Source: Betaproteobacteria bacterium
GTDB taxonomy: Bacteria; Pseudomonadota; Gammaproteobacteria; Burkholderiales; SG8-39
Assembly: GCA_025356085.1 (NCBI GenBank)
Contig: JANXUV010000218.1
Location: 1 to 63,556 of the forward strand
Length of the DNA: 63,556 bases
Reading direction: 5' to 3'
The position numbers and the translations under genes were made by a program. Shown here one piece after another: positions 43,361 through 53,891 of the stretch. The notes under the pieces are model-generated. The model was not told the DNA's origin. It saw only the letters and a list, made by a program, of their open reading frames with translations, and did not search any database. How positions within the stretch are numbered: the stretch's first letter is position 1; each line of letters begins with the position of its first letter.

Positions 43361-43993
43361 ATGAAATCCGCTCCCGTCATCGCCATCGACGGCCCCTCGG
43401 CTTCCGGCAAGGGCACCGTGGCGAGCAGGGTCGCAGCGCGACTCGGGTTCCATTACCTGGAAAGCGGGGCGCTCTACCGCCTGGTGGCGCTGGCAGGTGG
43501 GGATCGGCCTGAGCAGACAGCTGCCGGGTTGGACGTTGAATTCAGAGATCAAAAAGTATTTCTTAATAAACAAGATGTTACGGATTCCCTGCGCAGCGAA
43601 GCCATCGGCGTCCGGGCCTCGGAAATCGCCGGGCTGGCGGCCGTAAGGGCGGCGCTTCTGGGGCGCCAGCGCGCCTTCCGCCAGCGACCGGGCCTGGTGG
43701 CCGACGGCCGCGACATGGGTACCGTGGTGTTCCCCGACGCGGCCCTGAAAGTGTTCCTGACGGCGAGCGCCGCCGCCCGCGCCCAGCGCAGGTATAAGCA
43801 GTTGATAGACAAGGGAAACCATGCTAATCTCGCGGCCCTTTCCCGTGATCTAGAGGAGCGGGACCAGCGAGACGCCGCCCGAGAGGTGGCGCCGCTCAAG
43901 CCGGCAGCTGACGCGGCGTCCGTGGACTCCTCTGATCTGACGGTCGATGAAGTGGTCGACCGGGTGTTGAAGATGTACCGGGAAAGGATGTAA
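43361..43993 (+). CDS. cmk: Cytidylate kinase
   Basis: This 210-residue NMP kinase phosphorylates CMP and dCMP. The P-loop GPSASGKG is at residues 11-18, followed by [13 protein letters not shown], and [12 protein letters not shown] is the CMP-site signature. It ends with the typical [15 protein letters not shown]. At 210 residues it is slightly shorter than Escherichia coli Cmk (227), with a shortened CMP-binding insert around residues 45-75 where the codons are AT-rich (about 43540-43590). It is followed by an intrinsic terminator and rpsA. Confidence 0.95.
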   Translation: MKSAPVIAIDGPSASGKGTVASRVAARLGFHYLESGALYRLVALAGGDRPEQTAAGLDVEFRDQKVFLNKQDVTDSLRSEAIGVRASEIAGLAAVRAALLGRQRAFRQRPGLVADGRDMGTVVFPDAALKVFLTASAAARAQRRYKQLIDKGNHANLAALSRDLEERDQRDAAREVAPLKPAADAASVDSSDLTVDEVVDRVLKMYRERM

Positions 43994-44008
43994 TCGGATA
44001 GACCAAGC

Positions 44009-44036
44009 GGGAAGCTTCAGGAAGGCTTCCCTTTTT
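44009..44036 (+). terminator. Intrinsic terminator between cmk and rpsA
   Basis: GGGAAGC pairs with GCTTCCC around a nine-base loop and is followed directly by TTTTT. It starts 16 bases after cmk and ends 63 bases before rpsA, so it either ends the aromatic operon or acts as a partial attenuator ahead of ribosomal protein S1. Confidence 0.75.
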
Positions 44037-44098
44037 GCAACCTAACCCGCGGCGCCGATCGCAGGCTCGCGGCAAAGAAGGTATTTCAAACTTACTCC

Positions 44099-45847
44099 AT
44101 GGCCAGCGTTTCACCCGCCGTTTCCAAAGCCGTTTCGAAGTCCGCCCCCGCTCCCGAGTCGTTCGAAGCCCTGTTCGAAGAAAGCCTGACGCGCAAGGAA
44201 ATGCGCATCGGCGAGGTCATCACCGCAGAAGTCGTGCGCATGGACCAGAACTTCGTGGTGGTGAACGCAGGCCTGAAATCCGAAAGCTTCATCGCGCTGG
44301 AAGAATTCCGCGACGACGGCGGCGCGCTCACCGTCAAGGCTGGCGACTTCGTCAGCGTGTCGATCGAGGCGCTGGAAAACGGCTACGGCGAGACGATGCT
44401 TTCGCGCGAGAAGGCCAAGCGCATGGCGGCGTGGCTCGATCTCGAGAAAGCGCTCGAGACGGGCGAGAAAATCGAGGGCGTCATCACCGGCAAGGTGAAA
44501 GGCGGCCTCACAGTGATGGCGAAGAGCATCCGCGCCTTCCTGCCCGGTTCGCTGGTCGACCTGCGCCCTGTCAAGGACACCACGCCCTTCGAGGGCAAGA
44601 CCATGCTGTTCAAGGTCATCAAACTCGACCGCAAGCGCAACAACGTGGTCGTGTCCCGCCGCGCGGTGCTCGAGGAGACCGCCGGCGCCGAGCGCGAGCA
44701 GCTGCTGTCGACGCTGTCCGAGGGCGCGGTGGTCAAGGGCATCGTCAAGAACATCACCGACTACGGCGCGTTCGTGGACCTGGGCGGCATCGACGGCCTG
44801 CTGCACATCACCGACCTGGCCTGGCGCCGCGTCAAGCATCCGACCGAAGTCGTCAATGTCGGCGACGAAGTCGTCGCGAAAGTCCTGAAATTCGACGCCG
44901 AGAAGAACCGCGTTTCGCTCGGCCTGAAGCAGCTGGGCGAGGATCCCTGGGTCGGCATTTCGCGCCGCTACCCGCAGGGTACGCGCCTGTTCGGCAAAGT
45001 CACCAACCTCACCGACTACGGCGCCTTCGTCGAAGTCGAGGCGGGCATCGAGGGCCTGGTGCACGTGTCCGAGATGGACTGGACCAACAAGAACGTGCAT
45101 CCCTCCAAGGTGGTGCAGGTGGGCGACGAGGTCGAGGTGATGATCCTCGAGATCGACGAAGAGCGCCGCCGCATCTCGCTCGGCATGAAGCAGTGCCTGC
45201 CGAACCCCTGGGAAGATTTCGCGCGCGAGTTCAAGAAGGGCGACCGCGTCAAGGGCCAGATCAAGTCGATCACCGATTTCGGCGTGTTCGTCGGCCTGGC
45301 CGGCGGCATCGACGGGCTGGTGCACCTGTCGGACCTTTCCTGGAGCGCGACCGGCGAAGAAGCCGTCAAGAACTTCAAGAAGGGCGACGACGTCGAGACC
45401 ACGGTGCTGGCAATCGACGTCGAGCGCGAGCGAATCTCGCTCGGCATCAAGCAGCTGGAGGGCGATCCGTTCACCAATTTCATCGCCGGCCACGAGAAAA
45501 ACACCGTGATTACCGGGATCGTGAAATCGGTGGATGCCAAGGGCGCGGTGATCAGCATCACGCCGGAGACCGAGGGCTACCTGCGCGCGTCGGAATTCTC
45601 GCGCGACCGCATCGAAGACCTGAGCAAGGTGCTCAATGAAGGTGACTCCGTGACAGCGATGATCATCAATGTCGACCGCAAGAACCGCTCGATCAACCTT
45701 TCCGTGAAGGCCAAGGACATGGTCGAGGAAACCGACGCGATGAAGCAGATGCGCAGCGAGAACGCGGCCAGCGCCGCGGGCAGCACCAACCTGGGGGCAT
45801 TGCTCCGGGCCAAGCTCGATAAGAGCAATTCCAATCCGCAGCAGTAA
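44099..45847 (+). CDS. rpsA: 30S ribosomal protein S1
   Basis: This 582-residue protein has six S1 OB-fold repeats, recognisable by recurring G-x-V-x-x-I-T-D-Y/F-G-A/V-F-V-D/E/G-L segments (for example [20 protein letters not shown] and [20 protein letters not shown]). The first two bind the ribosome and the rest bind mRNA. It is a little longer than Escherichia coli S1 (557) because of an Ala/Ser-rich N-terminus ([20 protein letters not shown]) and an extended C-terminal tail. It lies between cmk and ihfB as in most proteobacteria and is usually autoregulated at its own leader. Confidence 0.98.
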   Translation: MASVSPAVSKAVSKSAPAPESFEALFEESLTRKEMRIGEVITAEVVRMDQNFVVVNAGLKSESFIALEEFRDDGGALTVKAGDFVSVSIEALENGYGETMLSREKAKRMAAWLDLEKALETGEKIEGVITGKVKGGLTVMAKSIRAFLPGSLVDLRPVKDTTPFEGKTMLFKVIKLDRKRNNVVVSRRAVLEETAGAEREQLLSTLSEGAVVKGIVKNITDYGAFVDLGGIDGLLHITDLAWRRVKHPTEVVNVGDEVVAKVLKFDAEKNRVSLGLKQLGEDPWVGISRRYPQGTRLFGKVTNLTDYGAFVEVEAGIEGLVHVSEMDWTNKNVHPSKVVQVGDEVEVMILEIDEERRRISLGMKQCLPNPWEDFAREFKKGDRVKGQIKSITDFGVFVGLAGGIDGLVHLSDLSWSATGEEAVKNFKKGDDVETTVLAIDVERERISLGIKQLEGDPFTNFIAGHEKNTVITGIVKSVDAKGAVISITPETEGYLRASEFSRDRIEDLSKVLNEGDSVTAMIINVDRKNRSINLSVKAKDMVEETDAMKQMRSENAASAAGSTNLGALLRAKLDKSNSNPQQ

Positions 45848-45882
45848 CCGGACAGTCCTGACGAGACGTGGGAGGGGGCGCC

Positions 45883-46212
<330 letters not shown>

Positions 46213-46237
46213 ACCGCGCCTAGGCGCGGTTTTTTTT
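46213..46237 (+). terminator. Intrinsic terminator after ihfB
   Basis: ACCGCGCC and GGCGCGGT make a perfect eight-base-pair stem; with only TA between them, a few inner pairs must open to form the loop. Seven or more T residues follow. The stem starts with the last base of the ihfB stop and the T run ends one base before the lapA ATG. Confidence 0.85.
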
Positions 46238-46238
46238 C

Positions 46239-46529
46239 ATGCGCATCATTACCTGGGCGATCCGCGTCGCCCTGTTCATCCTGCTGCTAGCGTTCGCTGC
46301 GAAAAACACCGATCCGGTCACGCTGCGCTTCTACTTCGGCCTCGCCTGGCAGGCGCCGCTGGTGGCGCTGCTGCTCGCGTTCTTCTCCGCCGGCGTGGCG
46401 CTCGGCCTGATGGCGATGCTGGGAACCTATTTTTCGCAGAGAAGGGAAGTCGCCCGGCTGGAGAAGAAGGTCTTGATACAGGAAACAAGACCGCAATTCA
46501 CCAGCCAGCCTCCGGCGGCGGAAGGCTGA
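46239..46529 (+). CDS. lapA: LapA-family (DUF1049) inner-membrane protein
   Basis: This 96-residue protein has two transmembrane segments (about residues 5-21 and 41-63) joined by AAKNTDPVTLRFYFGLAWQA, the DUF1049/LapA hallmark, and a cytosolic coiled tail (SQRREVARLEKKVLIQET). LapA works with LapB at the inner membrane to control LpxC turnover and so lipopolysaccharide amount. The ATG comes directly after the ihfB terminator T-run and has no Shine-Dalgarno sequence. Its stop overlaps lapB as TGATG. Confidence 0.9.
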   Translation: MRIITWAIRVALFILLLAFAAKNTDPVTLRFYFGLAWQAPLVALLLAFFSAGVALGLMAMLGTYFSQRREVARLEKKVLIQETRPQFTSQPPAAEG

Positions 46530-47707
46530 TGGAATTCGAATACTGGTGGCTTCTCGGCTTCCCGATTTTCTTCGGGCTGGGCTGGCTTGCCGCGCGCGTG
46601 GACATCAAGCACCTGGTGAAGGATTCGCGCTCGCTGCCGAGCTCCTACTTCAAGGGCTTGAATTTCCTGCTCAACGAGCAGCCCGACAAGGCGATCGAGG
46701 CCTTCATCGAGGTGGTCAAGGTCGATCCGGAGACCGTCGAGCTGCACTTCGCGCTGGGCAGCCTGTTCCGCCGTCGCGGCGAGTACGACCGGGCGATCCG
46801 CATGCACCAGCATTTGCTGGAACGTGCCGACCTCGGCGCTGAACAGCGCGCCGCCGCCCTGTTCGAACTCGGCCACGACTACCTGAAGGCGGGCATCCTC
46901 GATCGCGCCGAGGAAGTGTTCCAGCGCCTGGGCGATGGCCGAAACGCGGGCGAGGCGAACGGCTTTCTGCTGGAGATCTACCAGCAGGAAAAGGACTGGG
47001 ACAAAGCCGCGGCGATGGCCCAAAAACTTGAAGCGGAATCCGGCGAGTCGCGAGCGAAGGAGATGTCGCATTTCCTCTGCGAGCAGGCGGCCGGCGAGGC
47101 GACGCACTCGCGGCCCGATACCGCGCGCCGCCTGCTGGAAGCGGCGCTGAACACCAACCGCAAGAGCGTGCGCGCGAGCCTGCAGCTGGGAGACCTGGAA
47201 CGCGCCTACGGCAGCCTGGACCGCGCGATCGAGCAATGGAAGCGCATCGAGTCGCAGAATCCTGCCTTCCTGGCGCTGGTGGCGCAGCGCCTGCTGGATG
47301 CATACCGGGAAGCCGGGCGCTTCGAGGAAGGCCTGACGCTGCTGACCGGCTACCTCGAGCGCTATCCTTCGCTCGACCTGCTGGACGCGGTATTCCAGTC
47401 CACGCTCGAATCGAAGGGCGCCGAGGCCGCATACAAGCTGGTGCGCGACGAACTGCGGCGCAATCCGACGCTGCTCGGCCTGGACCGGCTCCTTGAGGCG
47501 CAGATCGTCGGCACCGACAGCCCGGACAAGCGACGGGATCTCGAACTTGTAAGGAATCTGGTGCACAGCCACACGCGACGGCTAGCGCGCTACCGCTGCG
47601 AGACCTGCGGCTTCAAAGCGCGCCAGTTCCACTGGCTGTGCCCCGGCTGCGGCGGCTGGGAGACTTATCCGCCGCGGCGCTCCGAGGAGTTTGATCTCAC
47701 GCCATGA
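46529..47707 (+). CDS. lapB: Lipopolysaccharide assembly protein B
   Basis: This 392-residue protein has one N-terminal transmembrane segment ([20 protein letters not shown]), a series of TPR repeats and a C-terminal rubredoxin-like zinc module [20 protein letters not shown]. In enterobacteria LapB recruits LpxC to the FtsH protease and coordinates lipopolysaccharide assembly. The [20 protein letters not shown] segment is strongly conserved. It is coupled to lapA by a one-base overlap and to ugd by four bases. Confidence 0.95.
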   Translation: MEFEYWWLLGFPIFFGLGWLAARVDIKHLVKDSRSLPSSYFKGLNFLLNEQPDKAIEAFIEVVKVDPETVELHFALGSLFRRRGEYDRAIRMHQHLLERADLGAEQRAAALFELGHDYLKAGILDRAEEVFQRLGDGRNAGEANGFLLEIYQQEKDWDKAAAMAQKLEAESGESRAKEMSHFLCEQAAGEATHSRPDTARRLLEAALNTNRKSVRASLQLGDLERAYGSLDRAIEQWKRIESQNPAFLALVAQRLLDAYREAGRFEEGLTLLTGYLERYPSLDLLDAVFQSTLESKGAEAAYKLVRDELRRNPTLLGLDRLLEAQIVGTDSPDKRRDLELVRNLVHSHTRRLARYRCETCGFKARQFHWLCPGCGGWETYPPRRSEEFDLTP

Positions 47708-49008
47708 AACTCACCATTGTCGGCACCGGCTACGTCGGCCTGGTTACGGGGGCCTGCCTCGCGGACATGGGCAACCAGGTCCTGTGCGTCGATGTGGACG
47801 CGGCAAAGGTGCAGGCGCTCAACGCCGGCAAGATCCCGATCTACGAACCCGGGCTGGAAGCGGTCGTGAAGCGCAACCGCGCGGGCGGCAGGCTGGCATT
47901 TTCCACCGATATCGCCGCCGGCGTGGCGCACGGCGTGTTGCAGCTGATCGCGGTCGGCACGCCGCCGGGCGAGGATGGTTCGGCCGACATGCAATACGTG
48001 CTGGAGGCGGCGCGTTCGATCGGCCGCCACATGGACCAGTACCGGGTGGTGGTGAACAAGTCGACGGTGCCGGTGGGGACCGCGGACAAGGTTTCCGAAG
48101 CCATTGCGAAAGTGTTGAATGAAAGAAATAAGAAAATTCCATTCAGCGTGGTTTCCAATCCTGAATTCCTGAAGGAAGGCGCGGCAGTGGAAGACTTCAT
48201 GCGCCCGGACCGCATCATCGTCGGCTCGGATGACGAGCGCGCCACCGCGCTGCTGCGCGAGCTGTATGCGCCGTTCCAGCGCAACCACGAGCGCCTGATG
48301 CTGATGGGCGTGCGTTCTGCCGAACTCGCCAAATACGCCGCCAACGCGATGCTGGCGACGCGCATCTCCTTCATGAATGAGCTGGCAAATCTCGCCGAGG
48401 CGCTGGGCGCCGACATCGAGGAGGTGCGCAAGGGCATCGGCGCCGATCCGCGCATCGGCACCCACTTCCTCTATCCCGGTGCCGGCTTCGGCGGCTCCTG
48501 CTTTCCGAAGGACGTGAAAGCGCTGCAACACATCGCCGGCGAGGCCGGGCGGCCCCTGCGCGTGGTTGCCGCGGTGGAGCAGGCGAACGAAGCGCAGAAG
48601 CACCTGCTCGGCGACAAGATCAAGGCACGCTTCGGCAAGGATTTGAAGGGTAAGCGCTTTGCGATCTGGGGTCTCGCCTTCAAGCCCAACACCGACGACA
48701 TGCGCGAGGCGCCGAGCCTGACCCTGATCGCGGATCTGGTCGCGGCAGGCGCGCAGGTGCGTGCCTATGACCCTGTCGCAAAGCCGGACCTTGCCGGCGT
48801 GTCCATTGCGGATTCGGCCGCCGATGCGCTGCAAGGATGCGATGCGCTCGCCATCGTCACCGAATGGGCCGAATTCAGGGCGCCGGATTTCGCGGCGCTG
48901 AAAAAAGCCCTCAAGACGCCGGCGATATTCGACGGCCGGAACCTGTACGATCCGGCCATGATCCGGTCGCTCGGCTTCGAATATTTCTCGGTGGGAAGGA
49001 AGACGTGA
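47704..49008 (+). CDS. ugd: UDP-glucose 6-dehydrogenase
   Basis: This 434-residue NAD-dependent enzyme oxidises UDP-glucose to UDP-glucuronate for polysaccharide or lipid A modification. The N-terminal Rossmann motif GTGYVG (residues 7-12) is followed by [11 protein letters not shown], the [10 protein letters not shown] segment and catalytic C266 in [10 protein letters not shown]. The C-terminal [17 protein letters not shown] is the UDP-binding region. It sits between lapB and the heptose kinase gene with NTGA overlaps at both ends. An AT-rich patch (about 48108-48165) codes the [14 protein letters not shown] segment. Confidence 0.96.
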   Translation: MKLTIVGTGYVGLVTGACLADMGNQVLCVDVDAAKVQALNAGKIPIYEPGLEAVVKRNRAGGRLAFSTDIAAGVAHGVLQLIAVGTPPGEDGSADMQYVLEAARSIGRHMDQYRVVVNKSTVPVGTADKVSEAIAKVLNERNKKIPFSVVSNPEFLKEGAAVEDFMRPDRIIVGSDDERATALLRELYAPFQRNHERLMLMGVRSAELAKYAANAMLATRISFMNELANLAEALGADIEEVRKGIGADPRIGTHFLYPGAGFGGSCFPKDVKALQHIAGEAGRPLRVVAAVEQANEAQKHLLGDKIKARFGKDLKGKRFAIWGLAFKPNTDDMREAPSLTLIADLVAAGAQVRAYDPVAKPDLAGVSIADSAADALQGCDALAIVTEWAEFRAPDFAALKKALKTPAIFDGRNLYDPAMIRSLGFEYFSVGRKT

Positions 49009-49925
49009 AGGCTCCCACCACCAAGAATGCTCGAGTGCTGGTGGTCGGCGACGTGATGCTGGACCGCTACTGGTTCGGCGATGTGTCGCGCATCTCGCCT
49101 GAGGCGCCGGTGCCGGTGGTGCGCTTCCGCAAGCAAGAGGAGCGCCTGGGCGGCGCCGCCAACGTCGCCAACAACTGCGCCGCGCTCGGCGCGCGCACGC
49201 GGCTGCTGTCGGTGATCGGCGCCGACGAGGCGGGCGACCAGCTGGCGCGGCTGGTGGAAGAGGCCGGCATCAAGGCGAGCCTGCACCGCGACGCGCGCAT
49301 CCCGACGACCGTGAAACTCAGGGTGCTGTCCAAGCAGCAGCTGCTGCGTATCGATTTCGAGACCGCGCCCTCCGGCGAGGCGCTCGCCTCCAAGCTGGCC
49401 GATTTCAAGGCGGCGCTGCCGACCTGCGACGTGGTGATCCTCTCGGACTACGGCAAGGGCGGCCTGGCCCACATCGCGAAAATGATCGGCCTGGCGCGCG
49501 CGGCGGGAAAACGCGTGCTGGTGGATCCGAAGGGCGACGACTGGTCGCGTTACAAGGGGGCGCACCTGGTGACGCCGAATCGCACGGAACTCGCCGACGT
49601 CGTCGGCAACTGGAAGTCGGAGGGCGACCTGGAGCGGCGCGTACGCGGCTTGCGCGCCCGGCTCGGCCTGGATGCGCTGCTGCTCACGCGCGGCCACGAG
49701 GGCATGACCCTGTACTCAAAGAACAGGCCGGTGCACGTCAAGGCGGAGGCGCGCGAAGTGTTCGACGTGAGCGGCGCGGGCGATACCGTGATCGCAACGC
49801 TCGCCACCATGCTCGCCTCCGGCGTGCGGCTGGAGCAGGCGATGCGCATCGCCAACCGCGCGGGCGGCATCAAGGTCGCCAAGCTGGGAACCGCTGTCGT
49901 CACCCGCAAAGAACTGTTCGGATAA
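49005..49925 (+). CDS. hldA: D-glycero-beta-D-manno-heptose-7-phosphate kinase
   Basis: This 306-residue PfkB-family sugar kinase phosphorylates heptose-7-phosphate at position 1 in ADP-heptose synthesis. It shows [20 protein letters not shown], the GGAANVANN glycine motif and the PfkB signature [14 protein letters not shown] with the catalytic aspartate. It corresponds to the first domain of Escherichia coli HldE; the adenylyltransferase domain is absent, so a separate hldC must lie elsewhere. The GTG start overlaps the ugd stop (GTGA). hldD follows after three bases. Confidence 0.93.
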   Translation: MKAPTTKNARVLVVGDVMLDRYWFGDVSRISPEAPVPVVRFRKQEERLGGAANVANNCAALGARTRLLSVIGADEAGDQLARLVEEAGIKASLHRDARIPTTVKLRVLSKQQLLRIDFETAPSGEALASKLADFKAALPTCDVVILSDYGKGGLAHIAKMIGLARAAGKRVLVDPKGDDWSRYKGAHLVTPNRTELADVVGNWKSEGDLERRVRGLRARLGLDALLLTRGHEGMTLYSKNRPVHVKAEAREVFDVSGAGDTVIATLATMLASGVRLEQAMRIANRAGGIKVAKLGTAVVTRKELFG

Positions 49926-49928
49926 TCC

Positions 49929-50927
49929 ATGCTGCACGTCGTCACCGGCGCCGCCGGGTTCATCGGATCGCGGCTTATCGCTGCACTCAACCATGCCGGG
50001 ATCACCGAGATCCTGGCCGTGGACGACTTGCAGGACGGCGCCAAGGTAAAGAACCTGGCTGTTGCCGACATCGCGGACTACCTCGACCGGCGCGAATTCC
50101 TTTCCCAGCTCGAGACCGGCCGGCTGGACGGCGGCATCGAGGCGATCCTGCACCAGGGCGCGTGCTCCGACACCATGGAAAACGACGGCCGTTACGTGAT
50201 GGAGACCAACTACGCCTATTCCAAGGCGCTGTTCGACTGGTGCCAGGACGAGGAGGTGCCGCTCATCTATGCCTCGTCGGCGGCGGTCTACGGCACCGGC
50301 AAGGAATTCGGCGAGACGCGCGAGAACGAGGAACCGCTCAATGTCTACGCGTACTCGAAGTATCTTTTCGATCAGTACGTGCGCAAGAGATCGCAGGAGG
50401 GAGGCTCGCAGGCAGCCGCGCAGGTTGCCGGCTTGCGCTATTTCAACGTCTATGGGCCGAACGAAGCGCACAAGGGGCGCATGGCCTCGGTAGCCTTCCA
50501 CGCCTTCAACCAGTTCCGCGCCGAAGGGCGGGTCAAGCTGTTCGTCGGCTCGGACGGTTACGAGGACGGCGGGCAGCAGCGCGATTTCGTGCACGTGGAC
50601 GACGTGGTCAGCGTGAACCTGTGGCTGCTGGAGCACCGTGAAGTGTCCGGTATCTTCAACGCCGGTACCGGGCGCGCGCAGACCTTCAACGACGTTGCCG
50701 CCGCGGTCGTCAATACGATCGAGGGTTTTGACTTATCCATTGAAGAATTGATAGAGAAGAATTTCATCGAGTACATTCCGTTCCCGCCCCAGCTGGTCGG
50801 CAAGTACCAGAGCTATACGCAGGCGGACTTGAGCCGGCTGCGTGAAGCGGGCTATGAAGGATCGTTCCGGTCCGTGGAAGAAGGCGTCGCCGGCTACGTG
50901 CGCGAACTCATGAAGATGAAATCCTGA
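49929..50927 (+). CDS. hldD: ADP-L-glycero-D-manno-heptose-6-epimerase
   Basis: This 332-residue SDR-family epimerase makes ADP-L-glycero-beta-D-manno-heptose, the inner-core lipopolysaccharide precursor. The NADP-binding motif GAAGFIG is at residues 7-13, the catalytic YxxxK appears in NVYAYSKYLFDQY, and the HldD-specific LRYFNVYGPNEAHKGRMASV and GGQQRDFVHVDD segments are present. It follows the heptose kinase gene by three bases and precedes cysM by four. Confidence 0.96.
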   Translation: MLHVVTGAAGFIGSRLIAALNHAGITEILAVDDLQDGAKVKNLAVADIADYLDRREFLSQLETGRLDGGIEAILHQGACSDTMENDGRYVMETNYAYSKALFDWCQDEEVPLIYASSAAVYGTGKEFGETRENEEPLNVYAYSKYLFDQYVRKRSQEGGSQAAAQVAGLRYFNVYGPNEAHKGRMASVAFHAFNQFRAEGRVKLFVGSDGYEDGGQQRDFVHVDDVVSVNLWLLEHREVSGIFNAGTGRAQTFNDVAAAVVNTIEGFDLSIEELIEKNFIEYIPFPPQLVGKYQSYTQADLSRLREAGYEGSFRSVEEGVAGYVRELMKMKS

Positions 50928-50931
50928 CGTC

Positions 50932-51822
50932 ATGAACAGGACCATCGAGGATTTCATCGGCGACACGCCGCTGGTACGGCTGCAGCGCATGGATCCTGGA
51001 AAAAATAAAAACATGATCCTTGCCAAGCTGGAAGGCGACAACCCGGCCGGGTCGGTCAAGGATCGTCCGGCGATTTCGATGATCCGGCGAGCCGAGGAGC
51101 GCGGCACGATTAAAAAGGGCGACGTGCTGATCGAGCCCACCTCCGGCAACACCGGCATCGCGCTCGCCATGGCGGCGGCGGTGCGCGGCTACAAAATGCT
51201 GCTGATCATGCCGGAGCACCTGTCGATCGAGCGCCGGCAGACCATGCGCGCCTTCGGCGCCGAGATCGTCCTGACCCCGCAGCAGGGCGGCATGGAGGGG
51301 GCGCGCGACCTGGCCGAGAAGATGGTGAAGGAAGGCAAGGGCATCATGCTCGACCAGTTCGCCAACCCGGACAACCCGCGCGCGCACTACGAGACCACCG
51401 CGCCAGAGATCTGGCGCGATACCGGGGGAAAGATCACCCACTTCGTCTCCTCGATGGGCACCACCGGAACCATCATGGGCTGCTCGCGCTATTTCAAGGA
51501 GAAGAACCCGAAAATACAGATCATCGGCTGCCAGCCCGAAGAGGGTTCGCAGATCCCGGGCATCCGCAAATGGCCCGAGGCCTACCTGCCAAAGATCTTC
51601 GATAAGACTCGTGTGGACCGCGTGGAGAATGTCAGCCAGGCCGACGCCGAGGAAACGGCGCGCCGCCTGGCGCGGGAGGAGGGCATCTTTGCGGGCATTT
51701 CCTCCGGCGGCGCCGTTTCGGTCGCCCTGCGCGTCTCTAAAGAACTGAAGAACGCGGTCATCGTCACCATCATCTGCGACCGCGGCGACCGCTATCTGTC
51801 GACCGGCGTGTTTCCGGATTAA
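50932..51822 (+). CDS. cysM: Cysteine synthase B
   Basis: This 296-residue PLP enzyme makes cysteine from O-acetylserine and sulfide or thiosulfate. PLP lysine K43 sits in NPAGSVKDRPA, the substrate loop is PTSGNTGIALA and the phosphate-binding loop is SSMGTTGTIMG. The R-rich 'MRAFGAEIVLTPQQGGMEGA' region supports CysM over CysK. Position after hldD is usual in Burkholderiales. A short AT-rich patch (GKNKNM, about 51000-51015) is in the N-terminal region. Confidence 0.94.
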   Translation: MNRTIEDFIGDTPLVRLQRMDPGKNKNMILAKLEGDNPAGSVKDRPAISMIRRAEERGTIKKGDVLIEPTSGNTGIALAMAAAVRGYKMLLIMPEHLSIERRQTMRAFGAEIVLTPQQGGMEGARDLAEKMVKEGKGIMLDQFANPDNPRAHYETTAPEIWRDTGGKITHFVSSMGTTGTIMGCSRYFKEKNPKIQIIGCQPEEGSQIPGIRKWPEAYLPKIFDKTRVDRVENVSQADAEETARRLAREEGIFAGISSGGAVSVALRVSKELKNAVIVTIICDRGDRYLSTGVFPD

Positions 51823-51826
51823 ATGA

Positions 51827-52597
51827 TTGAGCCCTGTTCTAGCATTTGATATTGAAACGATTCCCGACGTCGCGGGAATCCGGCGCCTGCACGGGCTGCC
51901 CGCCGACCTGCCGGATGCCGAGGTCGCGGAGATCGCCTTCCAGATCCGCCGCACCAGGACCGGCAGCGACTTCCTGCCGCCGCAGCTGCACAAGGTGGCG
52001 GTCATTTCCTGCGTGCTGCGCAGCGACGAGGGCGTCAAGGTATTCTCCCTGGAAGGGCAGGAAGCGGATGTCATCCGGCGCTTCTATGAAGGCATCGAAA
52101 AGTTCGTTCCGCAACTCGTTTCGTGGAACGGCGGCGGATTCGATCTGCCGGTCCTCAATTACCGCGCGCTGATTCATGGCATCCCGGCGACCATGTTCTG
52201 GGAGATGGGCGATGAGAACCGCGACTTCCGCTACAACAACTACGTCTCGCGCTACCACAGCCGGCACCTGGACCTGATGGACGTGCTTGCGATGTACCAG
52301 CCGCGCAACAATGCGCCGCTGGACGAGGTCGCCCAGCTTGCCGGCTTGCCGGGAAAGATCGGCATCGGCGGCGCGAAAGTCTGGGAGACCTATCTGGCGG
52401 GTGACGTCGCGAAGATTCGCGACTACTGCGAAGCCGATACGGCGAATACCTATCTCCTGTATCTGCGCTACCAGCTGCTGCGGGGGATTTATTCGAAAGA
52501 GCAGCACCAGAAGGAATGCCAGCTCCTGAAAATCTATCTGACGGGCCTCGACAAGCCTCATTGGCGCGAATTCCTCAAGCTCTGGAATGATTCTTGA
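51827..52597 (+). CDS. Predicted 3'-5' exonuclease (PolB-like DEDDy)
   Basis: This 256-residue protein starts SPVLAFDIETIPDVAGIRRL, with the first DxE exonuclease motif, and continues with VSWNGGGFDLPVLNYRAL (second Asp) and YCEADTANTYLLYLRY (third motif with Asp). It is the PolB-like exonuclease family found as single-domain proteins in proteobacteria, thought to act in DNA repair. The TTG at 51827 is the only start giving the conserved N-terminus; an ATG four bases earlier is out of frame. It overlaps rlmD by 11 bases. Confidence 0.88.
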   Translation: MSPVLAFDIETIPDVAGIRRLHGLPADLPDAEVAEIAFQIRRTRTGSDFLPPQLHKVAVISCVLRSDEGVKVFSLEGQEADVIRRFYEGIEKFVPQLVSWNGGGFDLPVLNYRALIHGIPATMFWEMGDENRDFRYNNYVSRYHSRHLDLMDVLAMYQPRNNAPLDEVAQLAGLPGKIGIGGAKVWETYLAGDVAKIRDYCEADTANTYLLYLRYQLLRGIYSKEQHQKECQLLKIYLTGLDKPHWREFLKLWNDS

Positions 52598-53891
52598 AAT
52601 AGACGCGCTGGACGCCGAGGGCCGCGGCGTCGCGCGCAATGCAGGCAAGGTGGTGTTCGTCGAAGGCGCGATCGCCGGCGAACGTGTCGAGGCGCGCCTG
52701 CTTGAGTCCAAGCCGAAATTCGACCGCGCGCGCGTCACCGCGATCCTGAGGGCCTCCGCCTCGCGCCGCGATCCGGCCTGCGCCTATTTCGGCACTTGCG
52801 GCGGCTGCGCGACGCAGCACGTGGATGCGCGCACCCAGGTGGCCGCCAAGCAGCGCGGGCTGGAGGACAATCTGGTGCGTATCGGAAAACTCAGCGGCAA
52901 GGATGCGGTGGGCGCGATGCTGGCGCCGATCCACGGTGCGGAGTGGGGCTACCGGCACCGCGCCAGGCTGTCGGTGCGCTACGTCGAGGGCAAGGGCGGC
53001 GCGCTGGTGGGCTTCCGCGAGCGCAAATCCACCTACGTTGCCGACATGAGCAGCTGCGAGGTGCTGCCGCCGGCGACTTCGGCCCTGATTCCGGGATTGC
53101 GCTCCCTGATTTCTAAGCTCTCAATCCGCGACCGCGTGCCGCAGGTGGAAATCGCCGTTGGCGAAGCCAGCACCGTGCTGCTGTTCCGCCACCTGCTGCC
53201 GTTCACCGCCGAGGACCAGGCGCTGCTGCGCCAGTTTGCCGACGTCAACCGCATCCGGCTCTGGCTGCAGCCGGAAGGGCCCGACAGCGCGGCGCAGTTC
53301 CATCCACCCGGGGAGGGCGGCCTGTATTACGCCCTGCCTGAGTTCGGCTTGAAGATCGCTTTCCAGCCGGCGGATTTCACGCAGGTGAACCCAGCGGTCA
53401 ACCGGCTGCTGGTGTCCCGCGCGCTGCGCCTGCTGGATCCGCAGCCGGGCGAACGCATCGCCGACCTGTTCTGCGGCATTGGCAATTTCACGCTGCCGAT
53501 CGCCGCGCGCGGCGCGCAGGTGATCGGTTTCGAAGGCAGCGCGCCGCTGGTCGAGCGCGCGCGCCAGAATGCCGCGGCCAACGGCCTGGTCGCCCAGTTC
53601 GAGGTCACCGACCTGTTCAAGCCCAACCTCGAGCACTACGGCCGCTTCGACAAGTATCTGATCGATCCGCCGCGCGAAGGCGCCGCTTCTCTGGTGCACG
53701 CGCTGCCGGCGGAATGGCCCGGGCGCATCGTCTACGTCTCCTGCGACCCGGCGACGCTTGCGCGCGACGCCGACACGCTCGTGCACCACAAAGGTTTCAC
53801 GCTGGTCGCGGCCGGGGTGGTTAACATGTTCCCCCATACCGCGCACGTCGAATCCATCGCGCTGTTTGAACGCAACGGAGGAACCCCATGA
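52587..53891 (+). CDS. rlmD: 23S rRNA (uracil(1939)-C5)-methyltransferase
   Basis: This 434-residue SAM-dependent RNA methyltransferase has an N-terminal TRAM domain (EIDALDAEGRGVARNAGKVV), four cysteines for a [4Fe-4S] cluster (C65, C71, C74, C157) and a C-terminal RumA-type domain with SAM motif IADLFCGIGNFTLPIA, IDPPREGA and the nucleophile cysteine in YVSCDPATLARD. It methylates U1939 of 23S rRNA. It overlaps the exonuclease gene by 11 bases and the MAPEG gene by four. Confidence 0.95.
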   Translation: MILEIDALDAEGRGVARNAGKVVFVEGAIAGERVEARLLESKPKFDRARVTAILRASASRRDPACAYFGTCGGCATQHVDARTQVAAKQRGLEDNLVRIGKLSGKDAVGAMLAPIHGAEWGYRHRARLSVRYVEGKGGALVGFRERKSTYVADMSSCEVLPPATSALIPGLRSLISKLSIRDRVPQVEIAVGEASTVLLFRHLLPFTAEDQALLRQFADVNRIRLWLQPEGPDSAAQFHPPGEGGLYYALPEFGLKIAFQPADFTQVNPAVNRLLVSRALRLLDPQPGERIADLFCGIGNFTLPIAARGAQVIGFEGSAPLVERARQNAAANGLVAQFEVTDLFKPNLEHYGRFDKYLIDPPREGAASLVHALPAEWPGRIVYVSCDPATLARDADTLVHHKGFTLVAAGVVNMFPHTAHVESIALFERNGGTP

